In this document: positions 58,636-64,000 of the stretch, in pieces
Layout: each line of letters starts with the position of its first letter
How positions within the stretch are numbered: the first letter of the stretch is position 1
NCBI RefSeq assembly: GCF_000943545.1
Contig: NZ_JTHP01000019.1
Span: 25,214 to 89,213 of the forward strand
Reading direction: 5' to 3'
DNA: 64,000 nucleotides
Source: Paenibacillus terrae
Lineage (GTDB): Bacteria > Bacillota > Bacilli > Paenibacillales > Paenibacillaceae
Made by a program: the position numbers and the translations under genes
Notes under the pieces: generated by a model
What the model saw: the letters and a program-made list of their open reading frames with translations, nothing else
The model's database searches: none
What the model was told of the DNA's origin: nothing

Positions 58636-59616
58636 ATGCATAAAAAAATTGCTCTATTGTTTTTTGTAATTGTTTGTATTTTCACTACCAGCACCAGCAT
58701 TTCTTTTGCGGATGAAAAAGATGCTAAAGAGCAAGTGTTCAAGAGCGAGTTAATTTCCGCCTACGGTGTGCACTTAAATAAGGGCCAACTGCCGTTGACT
58801 TCAAAGGTGGATCTTACGTACGGTGAAACAAGGAAGGCTCAGGGGTTAGATGTTGCTGAATTTACTTTTAATAGCTTTAATGATCAGAAAATACCAGGGG
58901 AAGTAGTTTACCCATTGGGGTTCAAGGAAACTCAAAAGTATCCGACAATATTGGTATTTTCGGGACACGGAGAGATGGAAGAGTTAATCAGCAAACCTGA
59001 ATCATATCAACATGCAGGGGCTGTTGAACTTGCTAAAAGCGGATATTTAGTTTTCGTCATGGAAAACAGAGGAATGGGCAAGCTTGCGAAGATGGGCGAT
59101 CACCTAGTCTTAGACGCGGTATCGCGCTTGCACGGCGGTTCATGGTACGGAGATATAACTACAGACGCGTTGTACCTGAGCGCAGCCGTGAACGAAATCC
59201 CATACGTAGATAAGCAACGAATCGGAACTGCTGGCGTATCTACCGGCGGAGCACTGAGTATGTTAGTTGCTGCGTTAGATGATCGAGTAAGCGCTGCGTA
59301 CGTACAGGGTTACCTCGGCACCTACGCAAAAACGTTCACAGACGGTACTCACGATATCTGTAACAACATTAGCGGCATCCTTAACGTAGGGGAGATGTGG
59401 GATGTCGGCAATCTAATCGCACCACGCAAGGCCCTATACGTTAACGGCGAAATGGACCACTTCCATATCGCAGACGCTCAAGTTTCTTACGCTAAAATCA
59501 AAGATCACTACGAAGCATCCGACGCAGGAGGGAACGTATCTCTACTCTCACCGCGCGGAGTAACACATGAGTTTTCTACGCAAGTTGCTACGGATTTTTT
59601 CAATAAATCTTTATAA
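58636..59616 (+). CDS. Secreted alpha/beta hydrolase
   Basis: This 326-residue protein begins with a signal peptide (MHKKIALLFFVIVCIFTTST, cleavage near FADEK). The alpha/beta-hydrolase fold shows YPTILVFSGHGEMEEL (oxyanion region), the nucleophile elbow GTAGVSTGGALSML (Ser), an acid in YVNGEMDHFHIADAQ and the catalytic His in GVTHEFST. It resembles acetyl-xylan-esterase-like or abhydrolase_7 proteins. The first third is AT-rich and the rest has the element's codon style, so it may be mosaic. GGGAAGG lies upstream. It is a likely cargo (moron) gene; a role such as deacylating a surface polymer is inference. Confidence 0.78.
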   Translation: MHKKIALLFFVIVCIFTTSTSISFADEKDAKEQVFKSELISAYGVHLNKGQLPLTSKVDLTYGETRKAQGLDVAEFTFNSFNDQKIPGEVVYPLGFKETQKYPTILVFSGHGEMEELISKPESYQHAGAVELAKSGYLVFVMENRGMGKLAKMGDHLVLDAVSRLHGGSWYGDITTDALYLSAAVNEIPYVDKQRIGTAGVSTGGALSMLVAALDDRVSAAYVQGYLGTYAKTFTDGTHDICNNISGILNVGEMWDVGNLIAPRKALYVNGEMDHFHIADAQVSYAKIKDHYEASDAGGNVSLLSPRGVTHEFSTQVATDFFNKSL

Positions 59617-59629
59617 TCTATACGTTAAG

Positions 59630-59656
59630 CACGTCTCTACATGGGGCGTGTTTTTT
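59630..59656 (+). terminator. Terminator after the hydrolase gene
   Basis: CACGTCTC (59630-59637) and GGGGCGTG (59643-59650) form an 8-bp stem with G-T pairs, followed by six T. Confidence 0.75.
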
Positions 59657-59675
59657 CGTTACGGAGGCTTAATGC

Positions 59676-59984
59676 ATGGAACAAACGTTAATAAACGCAG
59701 CACTCAAGGACGGTATCTTCGCCGTCCTTTTTGTTGCGCTCTTTTTGTACCAACTACGTGAGTCTCGGCGCATTCAAGACGACGGCAAGGCCCGTGAGTC
59801 CCGCATCCAAGACGAAGCGGCCGAGCGAGAACACCGCATCAATTCAGAAGCGCGCGAACGAGAGGACCGCTTGCTAAAACTCGCGGAGGGTATCACGCAT
59901 CAATTCGAAACGTTGGCGCAGCAGTACGAGACGCTTGGGATCGACGTTAACGATATCAAATCGGCAATTAAACGGGAGGGATGA
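59676..59984 (+). CDS. BhlA/UviB-family holin-like protein
   Basis: This 102-residue protein has one N-terminal transmembrane helix (ALKDGIFAVLFVALFLYQL). A highly charged coiled coil follows, built on REDRLLKLAEGI-type heptads with four Arg/Glu-rich blocks (RESRIQDEAAEREHR). This layout is characteristic of BhlA/UviB bacteriocin-type holins. GGAGG lies nine bases before the ATG. The endolysin start follows four bases after the stop. With the holin gene downstream it forms a lysis cassette. Confidence 0.83.
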   Translation: MEQTLINAALKDGIFAVLFVALFLYQLRESRRIQDDGKARESRIQDEAAEREHRINSEAREREDRLLKLAEGITHQFETLAQQYETLGIDVNDIKSAIKREG

Positions 59985-59988
59985 CCAA

Positions 59989-60752
59989 TTGTTAACGCTA
60001 GAACAAGTCCGCGCTAAGTCCGCGAAACGGATCGTAAGTCTGTCGGACGTCCAACGTAAAGCGGCCGAGTTGCTTATCGACTTTGCCTACGCGTGCGGAG
60101 TTCCGATTGTTATTACGCAAGGGCTACGTACGATTGACGAGCAAAACGGACTTTACGCGCAAGGCCGTGCCAAGCCCGGTCAGATCGTTACGAATGCTCG
60201 TGGCGGCTACTCGTACCACAATTTCGGAGTCGCGATTGATTTCGCGCTGTTACTACCGGATGGGAAAAACGTATCGTGGGATATGCGGCGGGATGGCGAC
60301 GGTGACGGTATTGCGGCTGGGACGAGGTGGTCGCGGCGGCAAAACGTATCGGATGGGATTGGGGCGGTGATTGGCGCTCGTTTAAAGACTATCCGCATTT
60401 CGAGATGACGTTCGGACTATCGACCGCAGATTATCGCGCAGGCAAGCGTCCGAAGCAGACGCAGCTTAACGTAGCAATGACGAAGATTGACGCACTTCAA
60501 ACGAATAAATCGGAGGATGACGAAATGACAACGGAAGAGAAAGCCGCTTTCAAGGCGTTGCAGGATCGTGTAATCGCGCTGGAGTCTGCGAATAAACTCG
60601 CGAAGGTACCAGCGTGGGCGGAGCGGGCGTGTGTTAACGCAAAGGCAGCCGGGGCACTCGATACGGCAAACGATGGATCGTACGACTTCTACCGGATGAT
60701 TACCGTACTCGACCGCGCCGGCGTATTCGGCATGAAAGGAGGTGCAGCGTAA
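59989..60752 (+). pseudogene. M15-family endolysin (L-Ala-D-Glu peptidase) with frameshift
   Basis: The TTG at 59989 follows GGGAGGG. The first frame encodes TLEQVRAKSAKRIVSLSDVQ, VITQGLRTIDEQNGLYAQGR and the zinc motif YSYHNFGVAIDFALLLPDGK, then runs out of phase near 60313-60318 and stops at 60406. The second frame (open to 60752) carries the missing part, WDEVVAAAKRIGWDWGGDWR, and DYPHFEMTFGLS with the third zinc ligand His, and then a C-terminal cell-wall-binding tail. The expected reading at the junction needs one more base (GCG-Gnc-TGG). The enzyme is split unless a ribosome shifts there or the base is a sequencing error. Confidence 0.78.
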
Positions 60753-60753
60753 T

Positions 60754-60951
60754 ATGAAACAGCGTCTAACTAACCCGTTATTCATCGCAGCCGTCGTCGG
60801 CCTCGCGTACCAAGTCCTCGGAAAGTACGGAGTAGCCCCGGACTTCGGAACGTGGCAAATCGGAGTAGACATCGTTTCGTACGCGTTGATCGGGACTGGC
60901 GTGTACTCGACGTTTAAGAAAGCGGAAGAGAAGGCGGAAGATACGAAGTAA
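60754..60951 (+). CDS. Phage holin, 65 aa
   Basis: This small protein has two hydrophobic segments (PLFIAAVVGLAYQVLGKYG and WQIGVDIVSYALIGTGVY) and a charged Lys/Glu tail, resembling the small two-helix holins of the phi-LC3/phage_holin_1 type. AAAGGAGG lies eight to ten bases before the ATG at 60754, inside the end of the endolysin frame. It is the last intact gene of the lysis cassette. Confidence 0.8.
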   Translation: MKQRLTNPLFIAAVVGLAYQVLGKYGVAPDFGTWQIGVDIVSYALIGTGVYSTFKKAEEKAEDTK

Positions 60952-60963
60952 GACGAGTAAAAT

Positions 60964-61009
60964 CGGATCCATTTGCGCTATAGTGCGTAGGTGGGTCCGT
61001 TTTTCTTTT
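60964..61009 (+). terminator. Terminator of the lysis cassette
   Basis: CGGATCCA (60964-60971) and TGGGTCCG (60992-60999) pair, followed by TTTTTCTTTT. Confidence 0.8.
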
Positions 61010-61072
61010 AGTAACAACGGCCTAGTCCGATGGTATTATTTAGGTAAACATGAGATACGGAGGGGATTCGGT

Positions 61073-61268
61073 TTGAAAGATCAGGAATCCGCAGTAGCGG
61101 CGAAAGCGGCCGAAGAAGAGGACGACGGCGACCCGAGTTTTTGGGACATGTCCGGTTGATAAGCTATACGCGAGATTAATATCCGGTTTCATAATTGGCG
61201 GTATCATACTGTGGTTCTTATACGGACTATTGCGATACGGCCTCATATTTAACGTTACAATAAACTAG
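61073..61268 (+). pseudogene. Small phage membrane protein split by a frameshift
   Basis: A TTG at 61073 preceded by GGAGGGG opens a 28-codon frame (MKDQESAVAAKAAEEEDD, ending GDPSFWDMSG). The adjacent +1 frame continues DKLYARLISGFIIGGIILWF, then LYGLLRYGLIFNVTIN and a stop at 61266. If one G is removed at 61154-61155, the two halves join as DMSVDKLYARL into a ~64-residue protein with an acidic head and one or two membrane helices. Neither half has another ribosome site. Confidence 0.6.
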
Positions 61269-61297
61269 CGCTTGTCTCTTCGGAGGCGGGCGCTTTT
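61267..61297 (+). terminator. Terminator near the right end of the element
   Basis: AGCGCTTGTCTC and GAGGCGGGCGCT pair around TTCG, followed by TTTTTC. It is a sister of the terminator after int. Confidence 0.82.
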
Positions 61298-61316
61298 TCT
61301 TCGTTTATGGACGCGT

Positions 61317-61344
61317 TGCTCCGACAATATCCCCGTGGTATAAT
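61317..61344 (+). promoter_or_regulatory. Promoter-like sequence facing attR
   Basis: TTGCTC (61317-61322) and a perfect TATAAT (61339-61344) are 16 bases apart. The ~100 bases downstream up to attR hold no ORF; on the excised circle this promoter would point across att towards the integrase. Confidence 0.45.
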
Positions 61345-61451
61345 CGTTATGTACTAAAATACCAAACCGTAGGGCTTCGTACAATCCGTAGGTCATCGTC
61401 TGAATGTCCGTCATAGGCTACGTCTAGGTTTCGGGACGATAACGGAGATTA

Positions 61452-61499
61452 AACGCACTCGTAATGCGTAGGCCGGGGGTTCAATTCCCTTCACCAGCA
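61452..61499 (+). other. attR (duplicated 3' part of tRNA-Thr)
   Basis: This 48-base sequence is identical to 54396-54443. Only the 3' part of the tRNA is present, so it is not a functional tRNA. Confidence 0.92.
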
Positions 61500-61518
61500 C
61501 TCTATGAAACTCAAGCAC

Positions 61519-61556
61519 AGCGCGGCTTCCAAGCTTTTTGGAGGCCGCGCTTTTTT
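61519..61556 (+). terminator. Original terminator of the tRNA-Thr transcript
   Basis: AGCGCGGCTTCC and GGAGGCCGCGCT pair, followed by a run of T. It now lies 7 kb from the tRNA because of the insertion. Confidence 0.85.
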
Positions 61557-62038
61557 GTGATTTTGGACAATCTTCTACCATTTTTCTACCCTTTAGTCTA
61601 GTAAAGTGGGTTCTTCGGTGTTCATGGACTCCCCTGTAATTGAATCCCCAATGTTTCTTAGGCTTCGTCAGTTTGGTGCTATCTCGCTTTCGAGAGATTG
61701 GCTACAGGCCGCAGCTATTCTTTCTCAACTCAGCCACGATGGGCGTTCCTCAAAAGCGGGAGTGCGTTTTCTTCATCGCGGTCCCGTGAGGATTTACCTT
61801 TTCCGCCTCAATGATTGGAGTTCAGCGAACCGCCCGTGTTGTACAGGAACATTCGTTGCGGAGAGGGCAGGCCAATCAATTCAGACAGCCTAACTTTTGA
61901 ACGTTGGCACAAAATAGCATCTACCGGATATGAACATGGGTGATATTAAGGAGCGAGAAGAAGGTGTGGACATTGTAATGTATTCATGGGCCATCCTCTC
62001 AGGTTTATAGCCTTTTTTCTAGATATATGTTCCAGCAC
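61557..62038. other. Intergenic region between attR and the IS element
   Basis: A 95-codon + frame (61606-61893) has no ribosome site, no recognisable motif and irregular composition, so I do not call it. I see no RNA structure or repeat of note here. Confidence 0.4.
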
Positions 62039-63008
62039 GCCTGTTGAATAACCAAAAAAAGTAACTTAATTAATGAAACAAGAGGTACACTGAAGAAGAA
62101 CGCGCTGAATCTGAATCAGCCATTCAACAGGTAACCCGAATTTCCCGACCTTCAAAATCCCGAAACATCACCACACGATGACGTTGCCTGGAACGACACT
62201 GAGGTGTCCCCAACTGGCAAGTGATATCTCGAATGACGGATGAATCTGGCTTCGTAAGGCGACGTAGCGCATGAGGCTTTTCCAAATGGACGTTGTCGCG
62301 AAGTCGAATGACAAACGATTGTCCATGGGTTTTGAAGTTATAAAGACGCTCCAGTTTCCCATAAGCACGGTCCATCACCACAATGTAGTCCGGTTGAGCC
62401 AACGCATCACTCACGGGGCCATCATGTCTTGAACCCAGCGTTTCTATCACCTGAAGAGGTTGCCCATTTTCTGCTCGTAAAGCGACATGAAGTTTAATGC
62501 CCGCACGCTCTCCGTGATAAGGAGCCCAAGGCAAACGCGTTTTTCCCACCGTCATCGTGGTTGAATCGATGAGTAATAATTCTTTTGGGAAAGTCAGTTT
62601 CCGACGTGCTTCCCGATTACATTTGCGAACAAGTAGATGGAAAAGTTCCTTAAATACGGAAAACGGGACTTCAGCGGCTTTGGTTGAAAAGCGTGAATAA
62701 TGGACGACAGGCAAGCCACAGAGAGCCGCATAATCTACGCTGGATCGATAGCTACTCCATTGTTCTAGCGCAGCCATGCACCCGTATTGGAGTAAATGGT
62801 ACACCGTAAACTTGCGGGCTTTGTCTTCATAACCTATTAACTTCACAACCCTTTGAACTTCTTCAGGAGTCAGCATGGATTGAAGGATAGATGTAATCGT
62901 GATGGAATTTTTCATGAGATCGTCTTCTTTCGGATTCATTTGGCTGGTACCAACGATTCTACAGAAAAGATGATCTTTTTTCTACCATTTTGTGGTTATT
63001 CAACAGGC
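62039..63008 (-). mobile_element. Shortened insertion sequence, IS4/IS5377-like, 970 bp
   Basis: The ends GCCTGTTGAATAACCA (62039-62054) and TGGTTATTCAACAGGC (62993-63008) are exact 16-bp inverted repeats. They enclose a DDE transposase gene on the minus strand. Full-length relatives are usually several hundred bases longer, and the transposase lacks its C-terminal part, so this is an internally deleted copy. A partial copy of the terminal repeat (ATTCAACAGGTAACC) at 62123-62137 marks the deletion point. No target-site duplication is evident. Confidence 0.8.
62124..62939 (-). CDS. Truncated DDE transposase (IS4-type)
   Basis: The 271-residue frame has an N-terminal helical DNA-binding region, the first catalytic Asp in ELLLIDSTTMTVGKTRLPWA and the second in YIVVMDRAYGKLERLY. 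It ends IRVTC at a stop just after the second strand region. The third catalytic residue (Glu in the YREK region) and about 100 C-terminal residues are missing. The enzyme should be inactive but could be trans-complemented, since both terminal repeats remain. Confidence 0.8.
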   Translation of the reverse strand: MNPKEDDLMKNSITITSILQSMLTPEEVQRVVKLIGYEDKARKFTVYHLLQYGCMAALEQWSSYRSSVDYAALCGLPVVHYSRFSTKAAEVPFSVFKELFHLLVRKCNREARRKLTFPKELLLIDSTTMTVGKTRLPWAPYHGERAGIKLHVALRAENGQPLQVIETLGSRHDGPVSDALAQPDYIVVMDRAYGKLERLYNFKTHGQSFVIRLRDNVHLEKPHALRRLTKPDSSVIRDITCQLGTPQCRSRQRHRVVMFRDFEGREIRVTC

Positions 63009-63175
63009 CTGGTAAAATAACTACTTTTTGTATGAGTAAGCTATCTATTAAATAATTGTACTGATGAACAAAGGTAGGATTCATAGTGAATATACAATTT
63101 CTCGAAAAATTAAGCATCTTACGGGAACTTTACCGGAACGCACTTAATTTCACCAATTCTGCTGTGTTTTAAAAG

Positions 63176-63201
63176 AAAAAGCCCCCGAAGGGCTTACTTT
63201 G
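63176..63201 (-). terminator. Terminator of the lipoprotein gene
   Basis: On the minus strand AAGCCC and GGGCTT pair around TTCGGG and are followed by TTTTTCTTTT. Confidence 0.82.
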
Positions 63202-63207
63202 TTAAAA

Positions 63208-63858
63208 TTATTGATTTTCTTTTGTGAGAATGGAAGCTGCTAGCAGTGTAGTATTCGTATAACCACCTGAAACATTTTCATATGAAAAATTAACAATAGG
63301 AACTCCAATAACCGTAGCAACGTCACCCTCAAAAATGTCCCCACTTGCTCCTGGATAAACAGCCATTACTGTATTATCATTTTCATCACTAATATAAACG
63401 ATAGCCATTGTCCCTGCAGCAATGTTATCTTCTTCTATATCTATTACATCGCCGCTTATTTTTACAAATTTGTTTAAGTATAAATTCAGATTTTTATTTA
63501 AGTGTTTTGTTGTTACAGATTTGTCTACTAGATTAATGACTTTGCTTTTATCTGTTGAAGGAAATAAGTCACTGTTTTTAACAATGAAGTCGTAAGATGC
63601 TCGCTCCATAGAAGCTTGATCTTCTGTTAAAACAGGTGTCCCATTTTTCATGAATTCGGCAAATAAATATTGTTGATCTGTGACCTGATTATTTGTAGAA
63701 CTTTGCTGAGCAGTATTCTCATTGCTCGCTGTTTGTTCTGTAGTAAAGGATGTAGTTGAAGAATTAGACCCTGCTTTTGTTGTTTCTTCTTTTATATTGC
63801 TTCCACAAGCTGTTAGAGCTACAGAAAGTAGAGTAATCAATAAAACTTTCTTTGACAT
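63208..63858 (-). CDS. Predicted lipoprotein, 216 aa
   Basis: This protein has a lipoprotein signal peptide (MSKKVLLITLLSVALTACGS) with lipobox LTAC, so Cys19 or so would be lipidated. A Ser/Thr/Asn-rich linker (about residues 25-65) and a folded domain follow. The domain contains YLNKFVKISGDVIDIEEDN, then AIVYISDENDNTVMAVYPG and GDVATVIGVPI, a pattern suggesting an OB-fold. AGGAGA lies nine bases before the ATG at 63858; a start 27 bases earlier would place the site inside the gene. The base composition is more AT-rich than most of the window. The function is unknown. Confidence 0.8.
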   Translation of the reverse strand: MSKKVLLITLLSVALTACGSNIKEETTKAGSNSSTTSFTTEQTASNENTAQQSSTNNQVTDQQYLFAEFMKNGTPVLTEDQASMERASYDFIVKNSDLFPSTDKSKVINLVDKSVTTKHLNKNLNLYLNKFVKISGDVIDIEEDNIAAGTMAIVYISDENDNTVMAVYPGASGDIFEGDVATVIGVPIVNFSYENVSGGYTNTTLLAASILTKENQ

Positions 63859-64000
63859 GATGAATTCTCCTGTGAGTATCCTCATCGGTTGAGGTAGTTG
63901 CTCATTTTATCTTGTTACCTTTATTATCGAATATTGGTGTTGAATATGTAATACTTTTCAAGTTTTACATCAATGATAATAAACTGTGGCTCATTCTATT

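Larger units (their letters stand above)
54396..61499 (+). mobile_element. 7.1-kb integrative element / defective prophage in tRNA-Thr
   Basis: It is bounded by 48-bp direct repeats (54396-54443 and 61452-61499) and contains a tyrosine integrase next to attL. It then carries a homing-endonuclease pseudogene, a tail-spike/appendage gene, a secreted hydrolase, a BhlA-like holin gene, a frameshifted endolysin, a holin gene and a frameshifted small membrane protein. All genes are on the + strand. No repressor, replication, terminase, capsid, portal or tail-tube gene is present. The codon and dinucleotide style differ from the flanks (many ACG, GCG, CGT, CGA and ATA codons). Confidence 0.9.

Noticed and set aside
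60313..60318. Programmed frameshift in the endolysin gene
   Set aside because: No slippery heptamer or downstream pseudoknot is apparent; a mutational frameshift or sequencing error is simpler.
61606..61893. 95-codon + strand frame between attR and the IS element
   Set aside because: No ribosome site, no recognisable domain; treated as a chance frame.

Overview
The window looks like a chromosomal segment of a Gram-positive, endospore-forming member of the Bacillales, most likely Paenibacillus close to P. polymyxa. This is inferred from gene content (MprF, a CcdC-like protein, a YjcZ-like small spore-type protein, a YbdM-like kinase, a WG-repeat protein), strong AGGAGG-type ribosome sites, frequent TTG/GTG starts and many rho-independent terminators. 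No species assignment was computed.

Layout. 1-3.2 kb: a three-gene redox/lactonase operon behind a promoter held between two operator-like palindromes. 3.3-7.3 kb: an unknown gene, an oligo-1,6-glucosidase and a PdaA-like deacetylase. 7.6-10.1 kb: methionine importer genes metN and metI without metQ, then a small NlpC/P60-like protein. 10.2-17.3 kb, mainly minus strand: WG-repeat protein, MerR regulator, PAF-acetylhydrolase-like hydrolase, HTH/TPR-like regulator and neopullulanase. 17.4-22.0 kb: a response regulator, histidine kinase, ABC ATPase and two permeases resembling a LanFEG immunity/efflux module. 22.3-29.8 kb: ldh, a coiled-coil MerR-like protein, a YbdM-like kinase, small ORFs, gluconate kinase with its GntR regulator and two matching operators, and a methionine aminopeptidase. 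30-36 kb: CcdC, BdbC, a nitroreductase, MprF and an AAA ATPase. 36.1-36.8 kb is a scar: an IS630 remnant, a CRISPR leader-like sequence, a two-repeat type I-C-like array and a MITE-like repeat. 37-49.9 kb: MFS efflux, 6-phosphogluconolactonase, regulators, an Nnr repair enzyme, a phosphonatase-like protein lacking key catalytic residues, and a fabH / HTH regulator / patatin lipid cluster. 49.9-54.3 kb: class I ribonucleotide reductase nrdAB and a YqgV-like protein.

At 54.4-61.5 kb a 7.1 kb integrative element sits in tRNA-Thr(CGT), bounded by a 48-bp duplication of the tRNA 3' end. It carries a tyrosine integrase, a homing-endonuclease pseudogene, a tail-spike/appendage protein, a secreted hydrolase and a lysis cassette with a frameshifted endolysin. 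There are no head, terminase or replication genes, so it reads as a prophage collapsed by an internal deletion. The window ends with a terminator, a shortened IS element and a lipoprotein gene.

The most notable items are the orphan CRISPR scar, the compact prophage remnant with its terminator-embedded integrase ribosome site, a family of about 120-bp palindromic repeats present three times, a second MITE-like repeat family present twice, and the phosphonatase-like pseudoenzyme.
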